Part shown: positions 24,968 through 34,103 of the stretch, piece by piece
How positions within the stretch are numbered: the stretch's first letter is position 1
Layout: each line of letters begins with the position of its first letter
DNA from: 55-13 sp037190145
Lineage (GTDB): Bacteria > Armatimonadota > Fimbriimonadia > Fimbriimonadales > Fimbriimonadaceae
NCBI GenBank assembly: GCA_037190145.1
Contig: JBBCJU010000003.1
Span: forward strand, 186,001-250,000
Length of the DNA stretch: 64,000 bases
Reading direction: 5' to 3'
Made by a program: the position numbers and the translations under genes
The notes under the pieces: generated by a model
Told to the model about the DNA's origin: nothing
The model's input: only the letters and a program-made list of their open reading frames with translations
Database searches by the model: none

Positions 24968-26245
24968 ATGTCTTTTGCCTATGTCTCTGCCAGGGAGGCC
25001 GTTTCAGCTGTTGAATCGGGGAATCGAGTTTTCATCCACAGCGTTGCGGCTAGTCCGCAACTTTTAATCGCAGCCCTGATAGACAGAGCCCCCGAATTGC
25101 GGGAGGTGGAGATTGTCCATTTGCATACGGAAGGGGATGCTCCTTATGTTCGGGAAGACCTGGCCGAGAGCTTTAGACATCAAGCTCTGTTCATCGGTGC
25201 GAATGTGCGGGAAGCAGTGAATGCGGGTCGTGCCGACTATATTCCCGTCTTTCTGAGTGAAGTACCCAATCTGTTTCGCCGCGGACACATGCCATTGGAT
25301 GTTGCATTCATTCAGGTGTCACCCCCCGACAAACATGGATTCTGTAGCCTTGGCACTTCTATTGATGCGTCTTTGGCCGCTGTGCAGACGGCAAAGCGAG
25401 TTGTTGCACAGGTTAATCGCTTTATGCCTCGCACCCACGGAGACGGGCATATTCACTTCAGTCGCTTCCATGCTGCGGTCGAGGGCCATGTACCTCTCCC
25501 TGAACATGCGTGCAATGCTCCATCTGACGTTGAAACAGCGATCGCCAAGCATGTCTCCAACCTGGTTGAAGACGGTGCCACCTTACAAATGGGAATTGGC
25601 GGCATCCCAAATGCTGTCCTTGCAGCTTTGAAAGATCACCGCCGACTCGGAGTTCACACCGAAATGTTTAGCGACGGAGTCATTGACCTGGTGGAGTGCG
25701 GAGCAATTACAAATGAAGAAAAGACCAAACACCGGTTCCGCACCGTCAGCTCCTTCCTAAACGGATCTCGTAGGCTCTACGACTTTGTGGACGATAATCC
25801 GTCTATTTTTCTGCTGGATGTCGCCTATGTGAATGACACATCCGTCATTCGGCGGCTACCAAAGATGACCGCCATCAATAGCGCTATCGAAGTGGACTTA
25901 ACCGGGCAGATCGTTGCTGATAGCATTGGGCGACGAGCTTACAGCGGTATCGGTGGGCAGATGGATTTCATGCGTGGAGCATCCTTGAGCGAAGGCGGCA
26001 AGCCTATCATCGCCCTTCCCAGTGTTACTCGTCGCGGTGAAAGTCGAATCGTGAGCACTCTCCAGCCTGGAGCAGGAGTTGTTACAACTCGGGGACATGC
26101 TCAATACATCGTGACTGAGCATGGTATCGCTTATCTCCACGGTAAAAGCTTACGTGAACGTGCCGATGCCTTGATCAGCATTGCTCACCCTGATCATCGA
26201 GAGGAGCTTTCTAAAGAAGCATTCGACCGAGGTTTGAGGTCTTAG
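24968..26245 (+). CDS. Acetyl-CoA hydrolase/transferase family (4-hydroxybutyrate CoA-transferase-like)
   Basis: A 425-residue class I CoA-transferase related to 4-hydroxybutyrate CoA-transferase (AbfT) and Cat1. It moves CoA between acetyl-CoA and a carboxylic acid through a glutamyl-CoA intermediate. The glycine loop GIGGIPNA (209-216), the catalytic Glu232 in HTEMFSDG, GQMDFMRG, and the C-terminal VVTTRGHAQYIVTEHGIA are all present. It is cytoplasmic. No obvious pathway partner is adjacent. Its stop overlaps the stop of recQ by four bases, tail to tail. Confidence 0.93.
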   Translation: MSFAYVSAREAVSAVESGNRVFIHSVAASPQLLIAALIDRAPELREVEIVHLHTEGDAPYVREDLAESFRHQALFIGANVREAVNAGRADYIPVFLSEVPNLFRRGHMPLDVAFIQVSPPDKHGFCSLGTSIDASLAAVQTAKRVVAQVNRFMPRTHGDGHIHFSRFHAAVEGHVPLPEHACNAPSDVETAIAKHVSNLVEDGATLQMGIGGIPNAVLAALKDHRRLGVHTEMFSDGVIDLVECGAITNEEKTKHRFRTVSSFLNGSRRLYDFVDDNPSIFLLDVAYVNDTSVIRRLPKMTAINSAIEVDLTGQIVADSIGRRAYSGIGGQMDFMRGASLSEGGKPIIALPSVTRRGESRIVSTLQPGAGVVTTRGHAQYIVTEHGIAYLHGKSLRERADALISIAHPDHREELSKEAFDRGLRS

Positions 26246-28050
26246 CCTAGCCCTCGAATTTCGTTGAGGAAAGCTTCCCCGTACTGATCCAGCTTATAAC
26301 GCCCTACTCCAGAGACCGTCAGCATTTCCTCTGGAGATGTGGGTCTCTTACGAGCCATATCCTGCAGCGTAGCGTCTGAGAAAATCACATAGGGCGGAAC
26401 CTCTTGGGCATCGGCCAGTTGCTTTCTCAGCATCCTCAGAACCTGGAAAACGCTGTCGTCATAGTTTCCAGTCCCCGCCTTCTTTTCTGACCTTCTCAGC
26501 TTTCGCTCGGCAGCCGTTTCTCTTATCGGAGCTACCACCAGTTTTAGCGATGATTCACGACGCACAATGCCTCGGGTGAGGGGAGTGAGCTTGAGCGCGG
26601 AATGATCAGCAATATCTTGCCTCAGATATCCCAAATGAATTAGCTGTCGAAACACATTTAGCCAGTAATCCTGACTCTGGCCTCTTCCCTTTCCATAGCT
26701 TGGGACCAAGTCATGCCTTTCCTTCCGAACAGCATAAGTTTGAGCTCCGCGCAATACGTCAATCACCTGGAGGATGCCGACCTTCTGCTTGAGTTCATAG
26801 ACACACATCAGTGCGTGGTAGGCGTCTTCGGTTCCATCGTAGAGACTCCTGGGATTTTGGCAAACGTCGCAGTTCCCGCAAGGGCCACCCAAGTCCTCAC
26901 CAAAATAGTTCAACAGAACCTGACGGCGACACGTGATCGATTCTGCATATCCGACCATCGCATCCAGTTTGTGAGTTTCCACTTGTAGCTGGTGTGGATT
27001 CTGGATGTCGGCAATCAGCTTACGAATGGTTATCGCGTCGCCAAGTCCATAAAGCATCAGGGCCTTGGATGGAAGTCCGTCTCGCCCAGCGCGGCCTGTT
27101 TCCTGATAGTAGCCCTCAACGTTCTTTGGCATGTCCATATGGACCACTCCCCGAACGTTCGGCTTGTCAATGCCCATCCCAAAAGCCACTGTGGCTACGA
27201 CAATCTGGAGATCATCCTTTAGAAACCCTTCTTGTATCTTTGTTCGTTGCTCAGAAGAAAACCCGGCATGGTAGGCACCAACTGAGTAGCCTTTTTCTTT
27301 AAGCTTTTCCGCCACATTTTCTACACGCTTTCTACTGAGACAATAGACAATCACCGAGTCATCACCTAGATCTTCTAAAAATGCTTCCAACTGGTTAAAA
27401 GAGCTTGCTTTCGGTTCAACTCGATAGTGAATGTTGGGTCGATCAAAGCTGGAGATAAAGACTTTGGCCTCTGCCAATTCAAGCTTATCTAGAACATCTT
27501 TTCTCGTCTGATGATCTGCGGTTGCCGTTAAACCGACAAAAGGAACACCGGGAAAATGAGAACGCAGTCGACCGAGCTGCACATATTCTGGTCGGAAGTC
27601 ATGTCCCCACTGAGAAACGCAGTGTGCCTCATCTATCGCGATGATTGAGAGCTTGACCCGCTTTAACATTTCTAGGGTCTCGGACATCAAAATACGTTCG
27701 GGGGAAACGTATAGCAGGTCAATTTCGCCCTGTCCAAGCTCCTTGATCACGGCTTTTGCCCGGTCAGCGGATAGCGATGAGTTAAGGTAAGCCGCATTCA
27801 CGCCAGTTGCGCACAATGCATCCACTTGGTCCTTCATCAGAGAAATCAAAGGAGAGACGACCACTCCGACTCCTTCCCTTACCAAAGCGGGAATCTGATA
27901 ACAGAGCGACTTCCCGCCTCCGGTGGGCATCAGAACGAAAGCATTCTGCCCGGAACTCAGATGGTCAATAATCTCGGCCTGATTTCCTCGAAAATCACTG
28001 TAACCGAAGACCTCGCTCAGAACCTGCCTGGGAGATCTCGTGGTGACCAT
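26242..28050 (-). CDS. recQ: ATP-dependent DNA helicase RecQ
   Basis: A 602-residue 3'-5' helicase for recombination and repair. Walker A is PTGGGKS (residues 42-48), the DEAH box is at 140-143 (IDEAHCVSQWGHDFRPEY), and motif VI is YYQETGRAGRDG. The zinc-binding RQC region has the four-cysteine cluster CRRQVLLNYFGE...CGNCDVC near 375-400. The winged helix follows and a C-terminal HRDC domain covers about 530-600 (MARKRPTSPEEMLTVSGVG). All elements of a full RecQ are present. It is divergent from the padR gene with about 90 bases between the starts. Confidence 0.97.
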   Translation of the reverse strand: MVTTRSPRQVLSEVFGYSDFRGNQAEIIDHLSSGQNAFVLMPTGGGKSLCYQIPALVREGVGVVVSPLISLMKDQVDALCATGVNAAYLNSSLSADRAKAVIKELGQGEIDLLYVSPERILMSETLEMLKRVKLSIIAIDEAHCVSQWGHDFRPEYVQLGRLRSHFPGVPFVGLTATADHQTRKDVLDKLELAEAKVFISSFDRPNIHYRVEPKASSFNQLEAFLEDLGDDSVIVYCLSRKRVENVAEKLKEKGYSVGAYHAGFSSEQRTKIQEGFLKDDLQIVVATVAFGMGIDKPNVRGVVHMDMPKNVEGYYQETGRAGRDGLPSKALMLYGLGDAITIRKLIADIQNPHQLQVETHKLDAMVGYAESITCRRQVLLNYFGEDLGGPCGNCDVCQNPRSLYDGTEDAYHALMCVYELKQKVGILQVIDVLRGAQTYAVRKERHDLVPSYGKGRGQSQDYWLNVFRQLIHLGYLRQDIADHSALKLTPLTRGIVRRESSLKLVVAPIRETAAERKLRRSEKKAGTGNYDDSVFQVLRMLRKQLADAQEVPPYVIFSDATLQDMARKRPTSPEEMLTVSGVGRYKLDQYGEAFLNEIRGLG

Positions 28051-28097
28051 ACCAATGATGATGGCACCTTCGCCAGACGAGATTCTACAGAAAATGT

Positions 28098-28126
28098 TTG
28101 CGATACATTGTGTTTCGATGTACTAT
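28098..28126 (+). promoter_or_regulatory. padR promoter with operator inside the -35/-10 spacer
   Basis: TTGCGA (28098-28103) and TACTAT (28121-28126) are separated by exactly 17 bases. Between them TACAT (28104-28108) and ATGTA (28118-28122) form an inverted repeat with a 9-base centre. PadR-family operators commonly carry ATGT/ACAT arms at about this spacing, so autorepression is likely. Confidence 0.65.
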
Positions 28127-28143
28127 TATGTGTAGAGGTATCT

Positions 28144-28485
28144 ATGACATTCCGTAGCGATCCCCAAACTCTTATCTTAAGCGCGTTATCGGATGGCCCA
28201 AAACACGGCTATGCCATCGTGAAAACGATCAAAGAACGATCCGATGGAGTTTTCAAACTTAGCGAGGGCCAACTCTATCCCCTTCTCCAGACCATGCTCC
28301 AAAAAGGCCTCGTCTCCGCCAATTGGGAAACTCCAGAATCGGGTCCGGCTAGAAAGGTCTACCAACTCGAGTCAGATGGCAAAAAGGAGCTGGAGCAAAA
28401 GCGGGTCGACTGGGATAAGTACACAACGGCTATGAAGGCGATGCTCAAATTACCAAAGCCTCAGGTGGAGGGTGGAAATGGGTGA
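28144..28485 (+). CDS. PadR-family transcriptional regulator
   Basis: A 113-residue winged-helix regulator. The family core is intact: LILSALSDGPKHGYAIVKTI, FKLSEGQLYPLLQTMLQKGL and RKVYQLESDGKKELEQ, followed by a short C-terminal dimerisation helix. The start at 28144 is set by an AGAGG site and by the family's usual N-terminus; the frame is open further upstream but that lies inside recQ on the other strand. It overlaps the next gene, a HAAS-type membrane protein, which is the usual target partner. PadR proteins typically repress their own operon until a ligand or stress signal is sensed. Confidence 0.93.
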   Translation: MTFRSDPQTLILSALSDGPKHGYAIVKTIKERSDGVFKLSEGQLYPLLQTMLQKGLVSANWETPESGPARKVYQLESDGKKELEQKRVDWDKYTTAMKAMLKLPKPQVEGGNG

Positions 28486-29497
28486 GATCGTTGAAAAATA
28501 TCTGACAAATCTGGAAAGAAGGCTTGCTCGAAAACTACCTCCCTTCGAAGTGCAAGAGCATCTGATAGAAACTCGCGCTCACCTTTCTGATAGTAGCATG
28601 GCTCTAGCAGCAGAGGGAGACGCATCGCCTGAGATGACCGCCCTTAAGAGACTTGGTTCTGACAAGCTGCTTGCTGAAGAACTGATTAGGGCGAGAAGGG
28701 GCTTAAGCTCAATGCCAAGTTGGAGGATTGCCCTCGCTCCTGCCGTTACATTTGTATTCGCAGCGATGGTAGAAATTGCAGTCAGTTATATGAGAGTGGA
28801 TATCCCGCGAGGAATACAGCCGGTGCTAGAAGGGCTTCTCCTTGTACCCCTAGTGCTCCTGATAGTCGCCGTCGTCCGCTCAAGAAAGCTCCTTTGGGGT
28901 TCAAATATTGCTGCATTTGGAATCTTGATTTCATTTGTCATATGTGTTGAAAGTATCTGGGGGCACTTTGGGATAAGTCAGGGGTCGGCAAACAAGCGTT
29001 ATGAATCAGTAAAGGGGTTTCAGGATCATATTTCTCAACTTAATCAAACTCTAGCCCAGGCTAAGGCTTACTCAGCAGATAAACCGATTTCGTCAGCGTT
29101 GCGTCGTGGTTCCTTCTACCTGTCCCCGGTGGCATATCAGGCACCAAGCATCAATGTATCGTACTTCGGGATTCCCGTCCACAACGGTACAAAAGCTTTC
29201 TCTACTCTCCGAGAGGTGTCTTCAGAACATCAAGCCCGTCAAGACTGGGCCAAGAGTGGTCACCTTTTCGTTTCGTACACCGAGGGCGAGTTACGGGAGG
29301 CGAAGAAAAGTCTTCAGGAGTGGCGTGAAACTAAGCTTGGAGCCCCACTTATGCTTCTAATGCTTAAGAATCTAAGCTTAGTGATGGCTCCCGTAGCGAT
29401 CACTGTTTGTCTATTGAATCTCATTACGCTTGGGCTGCTTTCTGTGAGGACCAAAATGCTTAAAGTCTTTTGGCAACCGGAACGACTGGCAACCTAA
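28478..29497 (+). CDS. HAAS-domain membrane protein (PadR partner)
   Basis: A 339-residue membrane protein. Residues 3-75 form a HAAS-type helical domain (VEKYLTNLERRLARKLPPFE, then a RLGSDKLLAEELI motif), the cytoplasmic module commonly encoded next to PadR regulators. Three membrane spans follow (about 80-100, 115-135, 145-165). Next comes a large extracytoplasmic segment of about 130 residues with repeated Gln/Ser/Ala, and a final span near 295-320. GGAGG six bases before the ATG at 28478 fixes the start; this overlaps the padR end by 8 bases. The function is not known. Confidence 0.8.
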   Translation: MGEIVEKYLTNLERRLARKLPPFEVQEHLIETRAHLSDSSMALAAEGDASPEMTALKRLGSDKLLAEELIRARRGLSSMPSWRIALAPAVTFVFAAMVEIAVSYMRVDIPRGIQPVLEGLLLVPLVLLIVAVVRSRKLLWGSNIAAFGILISFVICVESIWGHFGISQGSANKRYESVKGFQDHISQLNQTLAQAKAYSADKPISSALRRGSFYLSPVAYQAPSINVSYFGIPVHNGTKAFSTLREVSSEHQARQDWAKSGHLFVSYTEGELREAKKSLQEWRETKLGAPLMLLMLKNLSLVMAPVAITVCLLNLITLGLLSVRTKMLKVFWQPERLAT

Positions 29498-30272
29498 ATT
29501 GACCAACCGGCTCCTTGCCGGGAGCGAAAACCCTTACTTCAAATCGATTCCAAGGCATCGGCTTCTCAGGAGGGGTGGCTTGGATCACATAGATCGCACG
29601 GATATAGTTACCGACCACCCCATCGTAGGCGGTCGGTTTCTGTTTTGCAAACTCGCCGGCAATCGGGGCAAAGGCATTATCTAAACTGAACCATGGCCAC
29701 CGCTGAATGGAACCTAGATCATAACCTTTAAACACTGCTAACGGCGAAATCCGGGGTTCCTCTCTTTCCAAAGGCGATTGTGGATTTTTCTTCTTCGCGA
29801 TTGACTCAACGTGTTGAGAGTCGTCGCGTTCCTGGTCAGTCACGTAGGTTACAAGGAACCTGACATTGAGCGCAGTTTCTGGTTTTGAACTTGCGCCTTC
29901 TGTCAAATCCAGAAAATCATGTTCCTTGGGAAGCGCATAGAGCTCAGCAACAAATGTCATCTTCCCATCAAGCCACTGACGCATCTCAGCCCACCTGCGC
30001 TCTAACTCAGATTTAGGCCATTTCTCTTTGGCATTCAGATAGCCCAGCCATCGCGATATGAGTCGTGGTGACAACCAGATGATGTGATCTGTGTCACGTT
30101 TGATCTTTCCATCAAACCACTTACCCACCACCGCTCGGTCCTCTTGAAAGGTCCGTTCAATGCCGCTTTTTTGGTAATAAACCCTCTCGCCCCTAGCCAG
30201 TTCAGCCGGAATGGGTTGAGTCGGAAACTCGAATGGGTTTGAGACCAGCACAATTGCGAGGGGCAAGATCAT
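29460..30272 (-). CDS. Secreted hypothetical protein, 270 aa
   Basis: I do not recognise this family. A short hydrophobic start (MILPLAIVLVSNPFEFPTQP) suggests export. The mature part is rich in Trp, Arg and Glu, with a helical segment (KSELERRWAEMRQWLDGKM) and a beta-rich end (RAIYVIQATPPEKPMPWNRF, then VGQFRLPVVPVA). There are no cysteines, metal motifs or repeats. Its last 38 bases overlap the end of the convergent membrane-protein gene. GTG at 30275 and ATG at 30272 are both possible starts. Confidence 0.65.
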   Translation of the reverse strand: MILPLAIVLVSNPFEFPTQPIPAELARGERVYYQKSGIERTFQEDRAVVGKWFDGKIKRDTDHIIWLSPRLISRWLGYLNAKEKWPKSELERRWAEMRQWLDGKMTFVAELYALPKEHDFLDLTEGASSKPETALNVRFLVTYVTDQERDDSQHVESIAKKKNPQSPLEREEPRISPLAVFKGYDLGSIQRWPWFSLDNAFAPIAGEFAKQKPTAYDGVVGNYIRAIYVIQATPPEKPMPWNRFEVRVFAPGKEPVGQFRLPVVPVAKRL

Positions 30273-30364
30273 CACTTTGGATTGTTGGTCCTATGAAGCG
30301 AGTTCGTTAGGAATGTAGCTCGGCTTCTTCCCTATTGCCAATATCATCTTGCCCCCAAGTTCGG

Positions 30365-30370
30365 TAGCAT
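30365..30370 (+). promoter_or_regulatory. TAGCAT -10-like hexamer before pyrC
   Basis: TAGCAT ends seven bases before the pyrC ATG at 30378. No ribosome-binding site is visible, so leaderless transcription is likely. Confidence 0.45.
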
Positions 30371-30377
30371 CAACTTG

Positions 30378-31706
30378 ATGTCCCATGATCTGATTATCCG
30401 AAACGCAGTTCTTACAACCGGCAGCCACCAAGAAGTTGGCGATTTGGCGGTAAAGGACGGCAAGATTGCAGAAATGGGGGCTGTCTCGGGTTCTGGGGAA
30501 CTTGAGATTGATGCTCATGGTCTTGCTTTGATTCCCGGTCTCATAGACACTCAAGTTCACTTCCGAGAGCCAGGTCTAGAGCACAAGGAAGATTTGGAGT
30601 CGGGCACAAGGGCGGCGATTCTTGGCGGAGTGACAAGCATCTTTGAAATGCCCAATACGAACCCAAACACAACCTCTAAAGAAGCTCTTCAAGATAAGTT
30701 GAATCGAGCTGCGGGGAGGGCTTGGTGCGACTTTTCATTCTTCGTAGGCGCAACCACGGATAACATTTCGGACCTAGCAGATCTGGAGAACCTTCCTGGA
30801 AGTCCAGGAATCAAGATCTTCATGGGGAGTTCCACCGGCACCCTTTTGGTTGGTGATGACGAACATTTGCGCCAGGTTCTGCGCAGCGGAAAGCGACGCG
30901 CTCCGATTCACGCTGAGGATGAGGCTCGCAACCGGGAACGGAAGTCTTTGATAAGCGATCATCCCCACCCACGCGAACACCCATTCCTGCGAGACGCAGA
31001 AAGCGCACGAATTGCAACGCAACGTATCCTTGCTCTCAGTGAAGAGACAGGTCGTCCCGTCCATATCCTTCACGTTTCCACACATGATGAGCTTCCTTTG
31101 CTGGCCGATGCGAAGCTAAGAGGACTCGGAACAACTTGCGAAGTCACCCCTCAACATCTGTGGTTCCAAGTGCCGGATTGTTATGATCGGCTTGGTTCCC
31201 TTGCACAGATGAATCCACCGTTAAGATCTGTAGAGCATCGAGATGCATTGCGAAAAGCCGTACAGGCGGGACTCTTTGATGTTTTCGGTAGCGACCATGC
31301 TCCGCACACACTTGAGGAAAAGAATCAGCCCTATCCCCAAAGCCCAAGTGGAATGCCAGGCGTACAAACCATGCTCTCCGCACTTTTGACAATGGCTCAC
31401 GATGGACTTATGGACCTTCAAACTCTGGTGCGAATGGCCTGCGAGAATCCAGCCCAAATCTACGGGATCCAGAATAAAGGCTTCCTCCAGGTTGGCTACG
31501 ATGCAGATCTCGTTTTGATAGACCCCAACAAGTCGGCCAAGTTTGAGCGCTCGATGATTGCGAGCAAATGCGGCTGGAGCCCATATGAAGGTGAAACATT
31601 CACTGGTTGGCCAATCCACGTCTTTTTACGCGGGAAGCCAGTAGTGACTGACCAAACGCTAACTGGCACTCAGCAAGGTGAGGCCGTTCTATTCAAGTGG
31701 AAATAG
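30378..31706 (+). CDS. pyrC: Dihydroorotase
   Basis: A 442-residue dihydroorotase of the amidohydrolase superfamily, which closes carbamoyl-aspartate to dihydroorotate in pyrimidine synthesis. The metal site is recognisable: DTQVHFREPG near residue 57, the carboxylated-lysine region GIKIFMGSSTGTLLV, histidines in HAEDE and HILHVSTHDE, and the Asp in VFGSDHAPHTLEEK. The first His of the usual HXH is Gln here. I recall the same QVHFREPG form in Bacteroidota dihydroorotases, so this is probably a functional subgroup rather than a dead enzyme. It is monocistronic in this window, with no other pyr genes. Confidence 0.92.
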   Translation: MSHDLIIRNAVLTTGSHQEVGDLAVKDGKIAEMGAVSGSGELEIDAHGLALIPGLIDTQVHFREPGLEHKEDLESGTRAAILGGVTSIFEMPNTNPNTTSKEALQDKLNRAAGRAWCDFSFFVGATTDNISDLADLENLPGSPGIKIFMGSSTGTLLVGDDEHLRQVLRSGKRRAPIHAEDEARNRERKSLISDHPHPREHPFLRDAESARIATQRILALSEETGRPVHILHVSTHDELPLLADAKLRGLGTTCEVTPQHLWFQVPDCYDRLGSLAQMNPPLRSVEHRDALRKAVQAGLFDVFGSDHAPHTLEEKNQPYPQSPSGMPGVQTMLSALLTMAHDGLMDLQTLVRMACENPAQIYGIQNKGFLQVGYDADLVLIDPNKSAKFERSMIASKCGWSPYEGETFTGWPIHVFLRGKPVVTDQTLTGTQQGEAVLFKWK

Positions 31707-31783
31707 CTTACTGGTCAAGATAGAAATGCGAAGTTTATAGATCTCCGACCATTTCGACATTTAGTAAGTCACTCTAGCGGTCT

Positions 31784-31987
31784 TCACTCAGATTTTGGAA
31801 TGGGCAGCTTTTTTCTACCGCCTGGATATCGAACAGTGATGGATTTGGCCTTATTTGCATGATCAAGCAAAGTCACGAGTTTACGAAAGGCTTCACCACG
31901 CTTATCTGCTAGTGCTTCAAGGATAGAGCGAGTAGCAACATCACCCACAAGCTCGATACCAGAGTTCTCGTACTGATCCAAGGACAT
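31784..31987 (-). CDS. Hypothetical protein, 67 aa
   Basis: A small soluble protein that I do not recognise. It is acidic at the N-terminus (MSLDQYENSGIELVGDVATR) and basic at the end (SITVRYPGGRKKLPIPKSE), with a helical middle. It lies between the ends of pyrC and the start region of gpmA, on the opposite strand. The composition looks like protein rather than chance, but there is no strong ribosome-binding site. Confidence 0.45.
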   Translation of the reverse strand: MSLDQYENSGIELVGDVATRSILEALADKRGEAFRKLVTLLDHANKAKSITVRYPGGRKKLPIPKSE

Positions 31988-32094
31988 TTGAGCTTTTGTA
32001 AGCCTGCCTATCTATTGCTAGATCTTTTTGTTACCCCCGTTCCTAGACCTCGCATTGCTGGTCTTCCAATGGCTAAACGAGCTATTGAGCACGG

Positions 32095-32100
32095 TATTCT
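32095..32100 (+). promoter_or_regulatory. TATTCT -10-like hexamer before gpmA
   Basis: TATTCT ends seven bases before the gpmA ATG at 32108, and no ribosome-binding site is visible. It is the same leaderless-type arrangement as at mfd and pyrC. Confidence 0.5.
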
Positions 32101-32107
32101 GAATCCA

Positions 32108-32710
32108 ATGCCAAAGCTTATACTCGTCCGACATGGACAATCTATTTGGAATCTAGAAAACCGATTTACAGGTTGGGTAGACGTACCCCTTACAGCGCAA
32201 GGAGTTGAAGAGGCACGGGGTGCAGGCAAGAAGCTTCACGGAGTTAACATTGATGTTGCCTATACCAGTGGGCTGCGAAGAGCCCAAAATACTCTTGACA
32301 TCATCATTGAAACCCTTGGCAAAGACATTCCGACCATTAGAGACCAGGCACTGAATGAGCGTCACTATGGCGATCTGCAGGGATTGAATAAGGAAGATAC
32401 GGCCAAGAGATTCGGCGATGATCAGGTAAAAATTTGGCGCCGAAGTTACGATATTCCACCTCCCAATGGTGAAGCCCTTAAAAACACCGCCGAAAGGACA
32501 CTTCCCTTTTTCGAGCGCTGCATTCTAGGTGATATTCGACAGGGCAAAGATGTTCTGGTAGTTGCCCATGGTAACAGTAACCGCTCCATCGTCATGATGC
32601 TGGATAACTTGACCAAAGAAGAGGTGCTTGAGCTAAACCTTGAGACCGGAGTTCCTTTGGTTTATGATCTGACCGTTGACGGAAAGGTTGAAGGCAAGCA
32701 AATTCTTTAA
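32108..32710 (+). CDS. gpmA: 2,3-bisphosphoglycerate-dependent phosphoglycerate mutase
   Basis: A 200-residue cofactor-dependent phosphoglycerate mutase that interconverts 3- and 2-phosphoglycerate in glycolysis. The phosphohistidine motif LVRHGQSIWNLENRFTGWVD is at the very start. The acid/base region LNERHYGDLQGLNK and the second histidine in VVAHGNSNRSIVMML are present. This is the shorter (about 200-residue) bacterial form. The frame is open upstream to 31988, but the family start and the TANNNT hexamer indicate 32108. The stop overlaps the convergent Lnt-like gene by four bases. Confidence 0.95.
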   Translation: MPKLILVRHGQSIWNLENRFTGWVDVPLTAQGVEEARGAGKKLHGVNIDVAYTSGLRRAQNTLDIIIETLGKDIPTIRDQALNERHYGDLQGLNKEDTAKRFGDDQVKIWRRSYDIPPPNGEALKNTAERTLPFFERCILGDIRQGKDVLVVAHGNSNRSIVMMLDNLTKEEVLELNLETGVPLVYDLTVDGKVEGKQIL

Positions 32711-34089
32711 TCTTCAGCAGGGTTCTTTTCATCGGAAAGGTGAAAAGAACCTTTGGATTTTCTGAACACAATTATTCCTAAGACAAAGGCTGCCCCAGAA
32801 AAGTACAAGAACCAATCCCCTATCCGACGATAGATAGTATTTATGGGCGGAGATGCGACAGCGGCCTTGGTGCCTTCACCCGACAAAATTTCTTCTAGGA
32901 TTCTTCCCTTGGAATCCACGATCATCGAGTAGGCAAAACCATCTGCTCTCGCAATAGATATCCCATTTTCTGCGGCCCGGAACGGCGTAAACGCGGCATG
33001 AATCGCCGCTACAAAATGGTTTGGAGATTCAGGATCTATTGTCGGCAAGGCCATCGCGACGACTTTGGGCTGCCGTGCTGCTTCCCTCACGATTGCAGGG
33101 TAACAAGAATCAAAACAGATTGCTAGCGCGACCCGCCCTCGTACACTATCCGCATACTGAGGCTGACTACCAGGCGTATGCATCTGCTTCTCACCGCCAA
33201 ACAGTTTTTGCTTGAAATACTCCGCTGAGGTCGCATCAGCAGAAACCAGTGACGCCACATTGTGAGGTTTGGGAGCGAACCTATCGTTATAAGATGTAAC
33301 GATGTAACCACCCTTAGTATCGCGGATAATTTTTTGCAGCGGCTCAGTATCACCTCCTATGGCAATACCCAAACCGGCAAATTCTGGCCAAACTACCACC
33401 GTATCTACAGTTGCAGATGCTTGTTGATGAAGCCTAGACAGGGGCTCTGCATCGATCTTTTCTGATTGCACGATCCCCAGGGGCAAGCCATCTGTATAGT
33501 GAGTCACTGGAAGTAATTGGGATAAACCGGCAAGCAAAACAATTGCCCCTGGCCAAGCCAATTTACGATATTCACGCCGTTCTAGCATCTGAGCAACAGT
33601 GCAGTTACTCCACCACAAAAGGAACGAGATTCCCCAAATGCCTGTAACGGAGGCCAAAGTCAACATCAACGGTTGTCGATATTGAGTGAGCGCGAGATGT
33701 GCAGGTAAGACAATAAGCAAACACATCTCTAGCAACACGGCAAGGGATGCAAACCACCATGTCGGTTTAGTTGAACCCTTGTCCGCCCAAAAAGCGATAA
33801 CCAAAGACACGACAAACCCAAACAAACCGCATCCAGTGGTGATCCAACCATCTTCCCCACCTATATGCTTTGATGAGTACAACAAGCCGGACTTGACCAA
33901 GAATGCCGTGGTAAAGAGAGCAAGAATTCCCCCAACGAAGCCGAGCAAAAAACCACGCCCGCGGGCGACAGCCAACAGAGGTACAAAGGCAACCCAACCC
34001 AAGTGCCACTGATCCGTGGGAGGTAGAGCTAGGCAAAATAGTAAGCCACTTGCCATTGCAGAGATTACAAATAGCAAAGCAAATTTCAT
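32707..34089 (-). CDS. lnt: Apolipoprotein N-acyltransferase-like membrane protein
   Basis: A 460-residue inner-membrane protein. The first 190 residues hold about six membrane spans, starting with the family's LALPPTDQWHLGWVAFVPLL. The rest is a nitrilase-type domain with a recognisable triad: Glu236 in VVWPEFAG, a Lys near 301 in GGEKQMHTPG, and Cys325 in AICFDSCYP. A final span (about 425-445) anchors the end. Lnt adds the third acyl chain to lipoproteins, which suits the many lipoproteins in this window. Similarity is moderate and the length is a little short, so a divergent Lnt or Lnt-like hydrolase are both possible. Confidence 0.78.
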   Translation of the reverse strand: MKFALLFVISAMASGLLFCLALPPTDQWHLGWVAFVPLLAVARGRGFLLGFVGGILALFTTAFLVKSGLLYSSKHIGGEDGWITTGCGLFGFVVSLVIAFWADKGSTKPTWWFASLAVLLEMCLLIVLPAHLALTQYRQPLMLTLASVTGIWGISFLLWWSNCTVAQMLERREYRKLAWPGAIVLLAGLSQLLPVTHYTDGLPLGIVQSEKIDAEPLSRLHQQASATVDTVVVWPEFAGLGIAIGGDTEPLQKIIRDTKGGYIVTSYNDRFAPKPHNVASLVSADATSAEYFKQKLFGGEKQMHTPGSQPQYADSVRGRVALAICFDSCYPAIVREAARQPKVVAMALPTIDPESPNHFVAAIHAAFTPFRAAENGISIARADGFAYSMIVDSKGRILEEILSGEGTKAAVASPPINTIYRRIGDWFLYFSGAAFVLGIIVFRKSKGSFHLSDEKNPAED

Positions 34090-34103
34090 TGCAAGATAGA
34101 CGG

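Noticed and set aside
24672..25067. 131-codon open frame before the CoA-transferase gene
   Set aside because: It overlaps the well-supported gene at 24968 in another frame, has no ribosome-binding site and has an unlikely composition.
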